From assembly GCF_900106695.1 (NCBI RefSeq), contig NZ_FNMZ01000001.1, positions 310,001 through 374,000 on the forward strand: a stretch of DNA of 64,000 nt, read 5' to 3'. Shown piece by piece: positions 32,528 to 41,021 of the stretch (position 1 is its first letter; the number at the start of each line of letters is the position of its first letter). The notes under the pieces were generated by a model. That model worked only from the letters and a program-made list of their open reading frames with translations. It ran no database searches and was not told where the DNA came from. Both the position numbers and the translations under genes were made by a program. Source of the DNA: Albimonas donghaensis. GTDB taxonomy: Bacteria > Pseudomonadota > Alphaproteobacteria > Rhodobacterales > Rhodobacteraceae.

Positions 32528-33572
32528 TGGATAAGATCAAAGCACCGATGGCCTCCGCCAGTGAGACGGGGACCGCATTGCCGATCCATCGCCCGACTTC
32601 CGAGAACGAGACCTTCTGACCTGGCGGCAGGAAAGCGTAATCCTGCGGGAACGTTTGGAGGAGAGCGGCTTCGCGAAGGGAGATTGCTCGATCTTGGTCA
32701 GGATGCCCAAACCGGCCGTTGCCGAACCCGTAGCATTGGGTCGTCATGGTTGGGGAAGGTTGGTCCCATTCCATCCGCGCGTACACCCCAGGGTAAGTCC
32801 CGCCGGACGCTCGTTGGTGGCACTTGGCGCGAAGCTCGAATGGCCAGTCTCGCCATGTGCCACCTGGCTTGGACGACTTGATACGTTCTAAGTTCTTCTC
32901 GGAAAGTGATGCTGCGCTGTGAAGCGGGTCGCGGGGATGAACTTCGCCAGCTTCAATTTCTGGCAGGGACCGGATGGCGTCTCTAACTGACAGTGGCTGG
33001 TCGTGAGTTGGCTTAAGTTCCGGAAGTTGGCGCTCCCGTGATGCAATCAGCACTAGCCGCCGCCTCTTTTGCGGTACGCCAAATTCCTCGCAGCGGACCA
33101 CGTTCCACTGGATATGCTCGTAACCTGCGGCCTTCAGCGTGCCCACGAAGCCAGCGAATACGGTTCCATCTTTATACTTGAGTAGGGCTGGAACGTTTTC
33201 CATGGTTACAAAGTCGGACTTCACCTCGGCAGCTAGGCGAGCAAACACAGCGACAAGCTCCCATCGAGGGTCGGCCTCGTATCTATGCTTGTATGTAGAG
33301 AACGGCTGGCACGGGGCGCAGCCGGCAAGTACCGAAGGCACCGCACCACTGAAATGGCCCTGCAGCTCCTGGGCTGTCAGCTTCGCTACATCGCGGGCGT
33401 AGAAGGTGGCGTTATTGTTCTTCTCGTAGGCATACTTGCAGTTTCTATCGACGTCGTAACCAGCCTGTATAGTAAGGCCAGCTCGCAATAGGCCGTGGCT
33501 CAATGCTCCAACGCCACAAAACAAATCTACTACTTCACCAATTGCACGGGGTTCTTCGTTCATATTTTTCAT
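32490..33572 (-). CDS. C5 cytosine-specific DNA methyltransferase
   Basis: Encodes 360 residues with the standard motif order: I 'DLFCGVGALSHG' (16-27), IV 'GCAPCQPFS' with catalytic C88, VI 'MENVP' (124-128), VIII 'QKRRRLVLIAS' (168-178), IX near 'ERIKSSKPGG' to 'SPTMTTQC', X 'GNAVPVSLAEAI'. It protects or marks host DNA by methylating cytosine; the target sequence cannot be read from the protein. It is the first gene of a two-gene unit with the GHKL ATPase. No separate restriction endonuclease gene is visible. Confidence 0.9.
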   Translation of the reverse strand: MKNMNEEPRAIGEVVDLFCGVGALSHGLLRAGLTIQAGYDVDRNCKYAYEKNNNATFYARDVAKLTAQELQGHFSGAVPSVLAGCAPCQPFSTYKHRYEADPRWELVAVFARLAAEVKSDFVTMENVPALLKYKDGTVFAGFVGTLKAAGYEHIQWNVVRCEEFGVPQKRRRLVLIASRERQLPELKPTHDQPLSVRDAIRSLPEIEAGEVHPRDPLHSAASLSEKNLERIKSSKPGGTWRDWPFELRAKCHQRASGGTYPGVYARMEWDQPSPTMTTQCYGFGNGRFGHPDQDRAISLREAALLQTFPQDYAFLPPGQKVSFSEVGRWIGNAVPVSLAEAIGALILSSEHGDDVVGRCT

Positions 33573-33576
33573 TCAT

Positions 33577-33611
33577 TTAGCGCCCTTGAAGCCGTTAGCG
33601 CATCGTAGCGC
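33577..33611. promoter_or_regulatory. Repeated TAGCGC motifs upstream of the methyltransferase
   Basis: TTAGCGC (33577-33583), TTAGCGC (33595-33601) and GTAGCGC (33605-33611) lie within 40 bases upstream of the methyltransferase start, with a fourth, TAAGCGC, near 33623. On the minus strand they overlap a weak promoter-like TTGCGC / TACGAT pair. Restriction modules are often autoregulated through repeats at this place. The bases from 33,612 to 34,144 hold no convincing gene. Confidence 0.4.
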
Positions 33612-34144
33612 CTACCGGTTTGTAAGCGCAAAGGCCGGGCCGTCTGGACAAATTCCGAGCGCGTTGCATTCTCTCTACGTCTCATATTGGCCAAGGGCAA
33701 CGTTCGCAGATATCTTGCCGAAACGCTAACGGACGCGCAACGTTCATCATGCTCTCACACGACAGGAGGCAACCATATACACGGTGACTCAGTTGACTCC
33801 GGTTGTGTGGCTGGACGCCATGCTCAATAGAACTGCAAGCGTGAGGGCGCTGGCACAGCCAGTCGGCGTCTCGCCGCGACGGCATACGGAAGCAGTCACC
33901 GCCCCCAAATCGCGGATAGCCACCCTTGGTCGCACCCCTCCCACATGTGCGAAAGCAGATGTGTCTCGCTGACGAACCTCCGCTCGGCCCGCGCCACAGA
34001 CGCTTGTCACCACGAAATGCTGCATGGTCTGTGGAGCGGCTGCTTTAGGGAGTGCCGCCGTGCGGCACCACCGGTAGTCGAGTGACGGCAATGGGTCGTT
34101 TGCGATTTAGTTGCATGAATTTCCATCGCGAAACGGTAAGTATG

Positions 34145-34621
34145 CTAACTAAAATGAACCGCATAGCGCAAAGTGTTAGACGATGAATGCGCTTCCACAA
34201 TAAAGTGGATCAGTTGGTGCCCTGCCTCGAGAAACTGTCTTGTTCGATTAAGCGTAAAAGGTGCCGGAAGCTGAGCCTTGTTTCCGTGCGCAACATTGTT
34301 CCGTAGCTGAGCATAGCTACGCCCCAGCAATACCTGCCAAGACACAACGTCAATTTCATCACTGTCCCACTTCAACCCACCATCCTCTTTGGCTACCAGA
34401 TGTTGAGGAGCTGTTTCTTTGAAGAGCTGAAATCCCGATCCTTCGAAATCGAATTCCGAGAACGGATGCTTATCTTCCAATGATTGACCGATCCGGTCCC
34501 AGTTGACGCCCCTAACAATCCGCGTCGCCCTATCCACGCGGGCAAAGGATTGGTCGAAATTGACCAAGAAAAACTCTAACTTAGCAGCCAAAAGCATGAA
34601 TTCAGAGATTTCTTTGTCCAA
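34145..34621 (-). CDS. HEPN-motif protein, possible defence RNase
   Basis: Encodes 158 residues with a TTG start preceded by GGGAGG. It is helical, with the HEPN signature R-x4-H at R107-H112 ('RNNVAHGNK') in the second half, and aromatic, hydrophobic helices at the N-terminus ('LLAAKLEFFLVNFDQSF'). HEPN proteins are frequently toxins or effector RNases in phage defence. Gene length and low GC match its neighbours in the cargo region. It is 570 bases away from the methyltransferase, so it may be an independent unit. Confidence 0.6.
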   Translation of the reverse strand: MDKEISEFMLLAAKLEFFLVNFDQSFARVDRATRIVRGVNWDRIGQSLEDKHPFSEFDFEGSGFQLFKETAPQHLVAKEDGGLKWDSDEIDVVSWQVLLGRSYAQLRNNVAHGNKAQLPAPFTLNRTRQFLEAGHQLIHFIVEAHSSSNTLRYAVHFS

Positions 34622-34850
34622 GGTGGCCTCCCGTATGCTCTCGCCAGGCTACAGCTGAAGCTGGCAAGCGGCAACTCAGCCTTGTCATCTGGCATCTGTC
34701 TGCTCTGGAAAGCTGCACTTCAGCATTCATTTTCCATGCCGAGGTCCGGATTGGGCCGATACCAGCACTGGTGAGCGCGAGTGATCTCGGCGTCGGGTGG
34801 GCTCCAGGCGCGTCAACAGGGGAGCCATCGAAGCGCCGGCCAAACGCAAG

Positions 34851-34877
34851 CGGCCTCCCAAATCGGGAGGCCGTTTT
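34851..34877 (+). terminator. Rho-independent terminator
   Basis: A 9-bp stem (CGGCCTCCC / GGGAGGCCG) with loop AAATC is followed by TTTT on the plus strand. No plus-strand gene ends just before it, so it may be the remnant of a lost gene or insulate the element from the tRNA. The bases from 34,622 to 34,976 contain no other feature I can support. Confidence 0.65.
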
Positions 34878-34976
34878 CAGTCTGGCCACCCGATTCCCGT
34901 CCGACTCGGACGCCCTCGGACAGTCGGACGATCAGCAATGTGTCGAGTTCGCAAGGTGTTGAAACTAAGGGGAAAT

Positions 34977-35051
34977 TGGTGAGCGGGGTGGGTATCGAAC
35001 CCACGACCAGCTGATTAAAAGTCAGCTGCTCTACCACTGAGCTACCCGCCC
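34977..35051 (-). tRNA. tRNA-Lys(TTT), likely attachment site
   Basis: The full cloverleaf reads on the minus strand from 35051: acceptor GGGCGGG pairing with CCCGCTC (one G-U), D-stem GCTC/GAGC, anticodon stem GCTGA/TCAGC with loop CTTTTAA (anticodon TTT), T-arm GTGGG-TTCGATA-CCCAC, discriminator A, and CCA encoded. The prophage side lies directly 3' of it and the host side 5'. This is the usual geometry for integration into the 3' end of a tRNA gene. Confidence 0.95.
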
Positions 35052-35121
35052 ACTCGCGCGCGCCCGTCGGACTGGCCTCGAGCCGGCGCGGGGGTCGTGA
35101 TAGGCGCCCGCGCGGCTCGGG

Positions 35122-36936
35122 TCAAGGGCGGGTTGACGCCGTTTCGCAGCCCGCCAGCATCGGGTCGCCGCTCCGCGACATCAGCCGCAGAACCGTCGGC
35201 TTGCCGCGGTTGGGGTTGAAGGCCTCGATGCGCGCCAGCTCGTTCAGGTCGGGCGGCGTCTCGCCGAACGCCGCGTCCAGGCGCTCGCGCCGGCGGTCCT
35301 CGATCCAGACCAGGGCGCCCGGGGCCTCGCGCAGGGTCCGGGCGGCCTCGTCCTCGGAGAGGAAGGCGGTGTCGGTCCCCTGCAGGAAGACCAGGCTGGG
35401 CTCGCGGAAGCTCTGGCTTGCGGCGGGGCGTCCGACGCAGGCGGCGTAGGGGGCGGAGGCGCGGGCCATGGCCTGCGACGGGAAGCCCCAGGCGAGCGCG
35501 GGCAGGGCGAACTGGAGGATCGCGGGGTAGAGGAAGAGCGTCGCGGCGAACATCGCCGGGACCGCGTCGCGGGGCAGGCCGCGCCAGAGCGAGACCCCCC
35601 CGAGGACCACCAGCCCCAGTGCCGGAAGCGCCAGCGCGGCGGCGGGCCAGCTGACATTCCCGACGGCGACGGGCAGGGCGATGCAGGCGCCGGCGAGCGC
35701 GACGCCCACCGCCCCGAAGATCACCGCGGCCGCGCGCGACCAGCCGAGCCGGGGCGCCCCCCCGCCGGCCAGCCAGGCCGCGACCAGCCCGGCCAGCGGC
35801 GGGATCACCGGCAGCAGGTAGTGGGCGAGCTTGGTGGGCGTCGCCTCCAGCACGATCCAGAAGGGGATGGACCAGCCCAGCAGCAGCGCCGCCCAGGGCC
35901 GCCGGCGCGCGGCCCAGGCCGCGGGGGCGGCCAGCAGCAGCAGCGGCGCCCAGGGCCAGAGCACGCCCCAGACCACGCCCAGATAGGTTCCCGGAGGGGC
36001 GCCGTGCTTCTCCTGCCCGCTGGCGAGCTTGCCGACCAGGTCGCGGCCCACCGCCTCGGCCCAGAAACCGCCGTCGGAGGCGATGTGGATCGCCGCCAGC
36101 CACGGCAGGACGAGGGCGAGGAACAGGACCGGCCCGAAGCCGCGCCACCCCATGCAGACCAGCCCCCGGCGCGAGCCGGTGGCGATCGCCGTCCAGATCA
36201 GCGTCAGCGCCAGAACCACCGGCGCGATCGGCCCCTTGACCAGCACCGCCAGCCCCAGCGCGCCCCAGAGCACGGCGCGCAGCGGGGCGGCATCGGGGGT
36301 GGGGTCGCCGCGGGCGGGGAAGTGCTCGGCCGGGATTTCGGCGAACCAGGCGTCGCGGCGCAGGCCGAAGCCGGCGCCCGACAGCAGCCGGATCCAGGCG
36401 CCCATGGCCAGCGTGGTCAGGCCCAGCAGCATGGCGTCGGTCTTGGCGATGTTGGCCTCGCCCGCCAACGCCATGGCGGTGGCGGTCAGCCCAGCGGCGA
36501 GGAAGGCGGCGGGGCCTCCGATCAGCGGGCTCAGCGCCCACAGGGTCGCCAGCGCGGCCAGCGTCGCCCCGATCAGCGAGGGGATGCGCCAGGCCCAGAT
36601 GCCGGTGTCCTCGGGGCCGCCGACGGCGGTGACGGTCGCGGCCTGCATCCAGTAGATGCCCACGGGCTTTTTCCAGCGCGGCTCGTCCTGGAAGCGGATG
36701 TCGATGAGGTCGCCCGAGGTCAGCATCTGCTTGGTGGCCTGGGCGAAGCGGGCCTCGTCGCGGTCGGTGACGGGCAGGGCGGCGATGCCGGGCAGGTAGA
36801 GCGCGAGGCAGAGCAGGATCAGCGCGGCGGCCTGGCGGGGTCGGCTTGCGGCCAGCCAGCGGCCGGCCCGGCGGCCCAGGGCGCCGACGCGTTCCGCGGC
36901 CAGGGAGAGGGGGGCGCGGGCGGGGGCGTCGGACAT
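35122..36936 (-). CDS. ArnT/PMT-type membrane glycosyltransferase
   Basis: Encodes 604 residues with about twelve hydrophobic segments and a large C-terminal soluble part. The first periplasmic loop has the hallmark 'VTDRDEARFAQATKQML' with acidic catalytic residues, then 'PRWKKPVGIYWMQA', as in ArnT-like polyprenyl-phosphate sugar transferases (GT83). Such enzymes move sugars such as aminoarabinose to lipid A or other envelope targets; the acceptor here is unknown. It is the first host gene beyond the tRNA. Confidence 0.8.
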   Translation of the reverse strand: MSDAPARAPLSLAAERVGALGRRAGRWLAASRPRQAAALILLCLALYLPGIAALPVTDRDEARFAQATKQMLTSGDLIDIRFQDEPRWKKPVGIYWMQAATVTAVGGPEDTGIWAWRIPSLIGATLAALATLWALSPLIGGPAAFLAAGLTATAMALAGEANIAKTDAMLLGLTTLAMGAWIRLLSGAGFGLRRDAWFAEIPAEHFPARGDPTPDAAPLRAVLWGALGLAVLVKGPIAPVVLALTLIWTAIATGSRRGLVCMGWRGFGPVLFLALVLPWLAAIHIASDGGFWAEAVGRDLVGKLASGQEKHGAPPGTYLGVVWGVLWPWAPLLLLAAPAAWAARRRPWAALLLGWSIPFWIVLEATPTKLAHYLLPVIPPLAGLVAAWLAGGGAPRLGWSRAAAVIFGAVGVALAGACIALPVAVGNVSWPAAALALPALGLVVLGGVSLWRGLPRDAVPAMFAATLFLYPAILQFALPALAWGFPSQAMARASAPYAACVGRPAASQSFREPSLVFLQGTDTAFLSEDEAARTLREAPGALVWIEDRRRERLDAAFGETPPDLNELARIEAFNPNRGKPTVLRLMSRSGDPMLAGCETASTRP

Positions 36937-37288
36937 GGCGCGGGACCTCGCAAGGACCGGGAAGGGGGAGCGGGGCGGACCCCGGACCGTCGGGAAGCGG
37001 TCGGGGCGACCGCAGCCCGGGCGGAGCCCGGGGCGCGGGCGCGCGCCGGGCGGAGGGGCGTGGCTCGCCCGTGACCGCGGGACGGATGGGCGAAAAGCAC
37101 CGTCCGACCCTGGCCCGAACGCGTCGGCGTTGGCGTCGGCTGCGCGCGCGGGGCGTCGTCATGCCCCCGCCGTTCGCCCCGCCCTATGCCGCGTCGTCGC
37201 GCTGCCGCTATTTCGACCCGAGGTCCCGGCCGCGGTCAACCCGTTCGCCAGGCTCCAAGTCCGCGGCGGCGCGACCGGCGCGGGCCGA
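36937..37288. other. Gene-free GC-rich stretch
   Basis: This 352-base stretch lies between the glycosyltransferase start and the secG end. The frames on both strands are Arg/Pro/Gly-rich without ribosome binding sites. I see no RNA or terminator I can support. Promoters for the glycosyltransferase are expected here. Confidence 0.4.
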
Positions 37289-37744
37289 TCAGTCGGCGGC
37301 GGGCAGGGTGCCGGACTCGGAGGTCGCGGGCGGCGTCGCGGGCTGGGAGGAGGCCGGAGCGGAGGACGCGCCGTCGCCGGCGGCCGGCTGATCGACCGCC
37401 GAGGGCGGGGTCAGCAGGCGCTGCAGGTCGGGGGCGAGCCCGCCATCCGCCGGCGCGTCGCCCGTCGGCGAGGCCGGGGCGGAGACGCCGCCGAGGCGGT
37501 CGAGCACCGAGCGGTCGCCGCTTTTCTGCGCCGCGATGATGGTCAGCACCAGCGAGGTGGCGATGAACGCCGCGGCGAGGATCCAGGTGGCCTTGGCGAG
37601 CCCGGTGGCCGCGCCGCGCGACGAGGTCAGCCCGCCGCCGCCCCCGCCGATGCCGAGCGCGCCGCCCTCGGAGCGCTGCAGCAGCACCAGCCCGATGAGA
37701 AAGGCCGCGAGGATCAGGTGGACGATGAGCAGTACGTTTTCCAT
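37289..37744 (-). CDS. secG: Preprotein translocase subunit SecG
   Basis: Encodes 151 residues. SecG has two membrane segments: 'ENVLLIVHLILAAFLIGLVL' at the start and 'TWILAAAFIATSLVLTIIAA' (about 52-71). They are joined by the typical Gly-rich loop with 'LLQRSEGGALGIGGG'. It assists SecYE protein export. The ATG at 37744 begins directly before the first segment. The C-terminal ~75 residues are Ala/Pro/Ser-rich and longer than in many SecG proteins, as is usual in alphaproteobacteria. Confidence 0.9.
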   Translation of the reverse strand: MENVLLIVHLILAAFLIGLVLLQRSEGGALGIGGGGGGLTSSRGAATGLAKATWILAAAFIATSLVLTIIAAQKSGDRSVLDRLGGVSAPASPTGDAPADGGLAPDLQRLLTPPSAVDQPAAGDGASSAPASSQPATPPATSESGTLPAAD

Positions 37745-38315
37745 GACGTCGCGGTCCTTCGCGGTCGGTCGTGTCGCGGGCGGCGCGGCGGGCGATCCCT
37801 CGGGTGGGGCGGTCCGGCGCGGGCGCAATGACGGTGCGGCCGGGCGGCATGCGCCCGGCGGTCGGTCGCCCATGTAACGCTCGCGCGCGGCGATGTCGAG
37901 AGACCGGGCGCGGGTCGGGGCGCGGTCGCGGCGTCGCGGGGAGGCGCGGCGGGGGGCGGGCGTATCGGCGCCAGCCGCGCCGGTCGCGTCGGCGGGATGC
38001 GGGCCGCGCGTCGACGGTTCCGCCAGCGACGCGGGCGCGCCCGCGCGGCGGTGCGTGTGGCGGCGCGGGGGGGGGCGCGGTTTTCACCGTGTCTCCGCCT
38101 CCGGGGAGGGTTGGGGAGCGTTTCTGCGGTCGGCCTCGGGGCGCCCGCGCGCGCTCCGGGCCGCGGCCGGTCCCTGCGGCAAGGCGCGGCGTCATCGCGG
38201 CTGACGCACAAAACCCGCCGCCCCGGCCAACGCTCTTGAACCCGCGCCCGTCCGCGGCTTTGCTGCGCCCCACGCCCCACGCCCCACGCCTCCCCAGAAA
38301 AACCGGAGCCGCCCC
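37745..38315. other. Divergent intergenic region secG / galM
   Basis: This 571-base stretch lies between divergent genes. No credible frame. It includes a threefold 7-base repeat (GCCCCAC, about 38271-38291) immediately before galM. Promoters for both genes should lie here, but in this GC range I cannot pick them with confidence. Confidence 0.4.
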
Positions 38316-39332
38316 ATGCCCGTCACCCTTCGCCGCTTCGCCGAATACCGGGGCGCCCCGGTGATGGAGGCCGAGCTGCGCTCCGACGTCGCCGCCATCC
38401 GGGTGCTGTCCTGGGGCTGCGTCATCCGGGACTGGCGGGCCGAGGCCCCCGAAGGCCCGCGCCCGGTCACGCTGGGCTTCGAGGATTTCGCCCCTTACCC
38501 CACCCATTCCCCCGCCTTCGGCGCGCTCTGCGGGCGGGTCGCGAACCGCATCGCCAACGCCCGCTTCGCGCTGGACGGACGTGAGATCGCCGTCACCCCC
38601 AACACGCCGCCGCACCACCTGCACGGGGGGCTTGACGGATTCGGGCGCCGCGACTGGACGATGGAGACCGACGGGACCGCCCTGCGCCTGACCCGCGTCA
38701 GCCCGCACGGGGAGGAGGGCTATCCCGGCGAGGTGGCGCTGGACGTGGTGATGCGGCTGGAGGGCGGGCGGCTGCGCGTCGACATGTCGGCCCGCCCCGA
38801 CCGCCCGACGCCGATCAACCTCGCCCAGCATTCCTACTGGAACCTCGGCGGCGCCGGGGCGGCGGGGGGCGACGTTCTGGATCATCGGCTGCGGCTCGCG
38901 GCCTCGCATTGCACGCCGACCCGGCCCGACCTGATCCCCACCGGCGAGATCGCGTCGGTCGAGGGCGACCCGCTGGACTTCCGCGCCGCCCGCCCGCTGC
39001 GCGACGCGGACGGCGCGCCGCTGCCGCTGGACCTCAACTTCGCGCTCGACGCGCGTGATCCGGCGGAGCCGGCGGCGGAGGTTCTCTCGCCCTCCGGCGA
39101 CCTGCGCCTGCGGCTCTGGACCGATCAGCCGGGCGTGCAGGTCTACAACGCCCCCCGGCTGGCGATCCCGGTTCCGGGGCTGGAGGGGCGGCGGTACGGC
39201 GCCTATGCGGGACTGTGCCTCGAAGCGCAGAACTTCCCCGATGCGGTCAACCAGTCGGGTTTTCCGGACCCGATCTTCACGCCCGACCGGCCCTATTCCC
39301 AGCGGCTGGAAATCGAGATCGCCCGACCCTGA
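38316..39332 (+). CDS. Aldose 1-epimerase (mutarotase)
   Basis: Encodes 338 residues with the aldose epimerase pattern. 'GRVANRIANARFALDG' and 'NTPPHHLHGGLDGFGRRDW' hold the first catalytic His region, 'NLAQHSYWNLGGAG' the second His, and 'GLCLEAQNFPDAVNQSGFP' the catalytic Glu near the C-terminus. It interconverts alpha and beta sugars such as galactose and glucose. GGAG precedes the ATG. It converges on xerD with only 24 bases between. Confidence 0.9.
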   Translation: MPVTLRRFAEYRGAPVMEAELRSDVAAIRVLSWGCVIRDWRAEAPEGPRPVTLGFEDFAPYPTHSPAFGALCGRVANRIANARFALDGREIAVTPNTPPHHLHGGLDGFGRRDWTMETDGTALRLTRVSPHGEEGYPGEVALDVVMRLEGGRLRVDMSARPDRPTPINLAQHSYWNLGGAGAAGGDVLDHRLRLAASHCTPTRPDLIPTGEIASVEGDPLDFRAARPLRDADGAPLPLDLNFALDARDPAEPAAEVLSPSGDLRLRLWTDQPGVQVYNAPRLAIPVPGLEGRRYGAYAGLCLEAQNFPDAVNQSGFPDPIFTPDRPYSQRLEIEIARP

Positions 39333-39356
39333 AGCCCACCCCTCGATCGTCGGGGC

Positions 39357-40265
39357 TCAATCGCCCGCCATCGGGTGATGGGTCAGCACCAGGTCGCGCA
39401 GGCGGGCTTCGAGCACATGGGTGTAGATCTCGGTGGTGGCGAGATCGGCATGGCCGAGCAGCGCCTGAATGGCCCGCAGATCCGCGCCATGGGCCAGAAG
39501 ATGCGTGGCGAAGGCGTGGCGCAGGGTGTGCGGAGAGACGCGGGCCGGGTCCACGCCCGCCTCCGCCGCCAGCCCGGTAACCAGTTGCCAGAGCCGCGCC
39601 CGGGTCAGGTGGCCGGCCTTCCCGCGCGACGGGAAAAGAAAGGGCGAGCGCGCCGCCGCCGGATCCGCGTCCCGCGCCGCCAGCCAGGCCGCCAGCGCCT
39701 CGCGCGATGGTCCGGTCAGCGGCGTGATCCGCTCCTTCCCGCCCTTGCCCCGGACCAGCAGCACCCGCGGATCGCCGCGGGCGGCGGCGACGGGCAGGGC
39801 GCAAAGCTCGGTCGCGCGCAGGCCGGTGGCGTAGAGCAGTTCCATGATGCAGGTCAGGCGCAGGGCGTCGCGGGCCGCCGCCCCGGTTTCGCGTCGCGGG
39901 CGGCGGGCGGCGTCGAGCATGGCGCCGGCCTCGGCCTCCGACAGGGTCTTGGGCAAGCGGCGCGCGGCGCCGGGCCCGGCGATGCGCGCGGCGGGGTCGT
40001 CGTCGCGCCAGCCCTCGGTCAGCGCGAAGCGGAAGAACTGGCGCAGGGCCGAGAGCCGCCGCGCCCGCGTCGCCTGTCCCAGGCCGCGGGCGTCGAGATC
40101 GGCCAGCCACGCCTCCACCCGCGCCCGGTCGGCGCGCCAGAAATCGCGGCCGGCGAACTCGGCGAAATCGCCCAGGTCGCGGGCATAGGCGGTCAGGGTG
40201 TTGGCGGCCGCGCCGCGCTCGGCCTGCATCGCCTCCAGGAAGGCCTCGATGCGGGCCGCGTCCAT
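39357..40265 (-). CDS. xerD: Tyrosine recombinase XerD
   Basis: Encodes 302 residues with a core-binding domain (1-95) and a catalytic domain. The full catalytic set is present: R150 ('TGLRATEL'), K174 ('GKGGKE'), H246 and R249 ('HTLRHAFATHLL'), H272 ('LGHADLATTEIYTHV') and Y281. Length and motifs are those of the chromosome-dimer-resolution recombinases rather than a phage integrase. The gene order (small membrane protein, then xerD, divergent from aroK) is a common alphaproteobacterial arrangement. Confidence 0.9.
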   Translation of the reverse strand: MDAARIEAFLEAMQAERGAAANTLTAYARDLGDFAEFAGRDFWRADRARVEAWLADLDARGLGQATRARRLSALRQFFRFALTEGWRDDDPAARIAGPGAARRLPKTLSEAEAGAMLDAARRPRRETGAAARDALRLTCIMELLYATGLRATELCALPVAAARGDPRVLLVRGKGGKERITPLTGPSREALAAWLAARDADPAAARSPFLFPSRGKAGHLTRARLWQLVTGLAAEAGVDPARVSPHTLRHAFATHLLAHGADLRAIQALLGHADLATTEIYTHVLEARLRDLVLTHHPMAGD

Positions 40266-40272
40266 GGCCCGA

Positions 40273-40407
40273 TCAGAGGTCCGGAGCGGGCGCGGGCAGC
40301 GTGACCTCGCGCACCGGGGCCGGCAGATCGGCGATCGCCGCGTAGACCGCGAAGCCGGCCGCGGCCAGCAGGATGAGATAGAGCAGATACCTGTAGACCG
40401 CCGACAT
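40273..40407 (-). CDS. Small membrane protein upstream of xerD
   Basis: Encodes 44 residues starting [20 protein letters not shown]: one membrane segment followed by a short periplasmic tail '[18 protein letters not shown]'. It ends seven bases before the xerD start, so the two are probably co-transcribed. A protein of this size and plan is often found between aroK and xerD in Rhodobacterales. Function unknown. Confidence 0.7.
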   Translation of the reverse strand: MSAVYRYLLYLILLAAAGFAVYAAIADLPAPVREVTLPAPAPDL

Positions 40408-41021
40408 GCCTCGTCCCGTATGTGCTGCGCCGGCCTGTGCCTGGCGCCTGTCTCATGGGGCGGGCGTCTGCGCGCCCGTCTCCGTCGGTTTCGGCCCGCC
40501 GGGGGCCGCCCGGCCAGGCTGGCGCGTGCGCCGGACGCCCGGCTCGGCGGGGCTTCGGGCGAACCTTACTCCCGCCGACCCATCCCCGCAACGCGGGCGG
40601 CGGCGCAGCAAGGCCGCGTCGCCTGCGCCGGATCGCGGAGCGCGGCGTATCTTCGCGCCCCGGGCGCGGTTTTCGTCGGGGAGGCAGGGGGTTGCCGGAC
40701 GCCCGCGGCCTACCCGCGCGCGCCCCTGCGGCGAACGGGCGGCGGCCGCGGCGGGCGCGCCGTTCACCGCCCCGCTTCAGGCTGGCCCGGCCCCTTCGCC
40801 GCCCCGCGATCCCCCCGGCCTGGGGGCGGCGGCGCATCGCCCCGACAGGCCCGCGAGGCAAAACCGCGCTTGACGCGGCGCGCCGGGCGCGCCAAGCCCC
40901 CTTCCACCGCTCGAAGAACGCCTCGCCCGGACGACGCCGCCTTCGCGTCGCCCCTTCGCCCGCCCCGTGCGCCCCGCGCGCGCGGCCGGCCAGCCCGAAA
41001 GACCGACCCCGTCGCCCGACC
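40408..41021. other. Divergent intergenic region before aroK
   Basis: This 614-base, very GC-rich stretch has long spurious frames on both strands but no ribosome binding site or recognisable protein. It should carry the promoters of the xerD unit and of aroKB. Confidence 0.4.

Larger units (their letters stand above)
1..34980. mobile_element. Podovirus-type prophage (right part) with defence cargo
   Basis: A contiguous set of phage genes: virion and packaging genes on the minus strand, then replication genes, divergent repressors and a rightward integrase operon. The left end lies outside the window because the tail-fibre gene runs off base 1. I place the right end at the 3' end of the tRNA-Lys gene (about 34,977). 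Integrases usually lie near the attachment site, the 30.8-34.6 kb stretch has clearly lower GC than either side, and ordinary high-GC host genes begin immediately beyond the tRNA. The second copy of the tRNA 3' end, which would prove this, is not in the window. The boundary is therefore an inference; the phage nature of 1-30.4 kb is firm. Confidence 0.85.

Noticed and set aside
33682-34091. Overlapping small ORFs between methyltransferase and HEPN gene, possible lost restriction enzyme
   Set aside because: None contains a nuclease motif or a credible start; they look like non-coding DNA read by chance.
35821-37074. Plus-strand ORF of 417 residues opposite the glycosyltransferase
   Set aside because: Antisense of a clear membrane protein gene; Gln/Arg/His-rich composition typical of a shadow.
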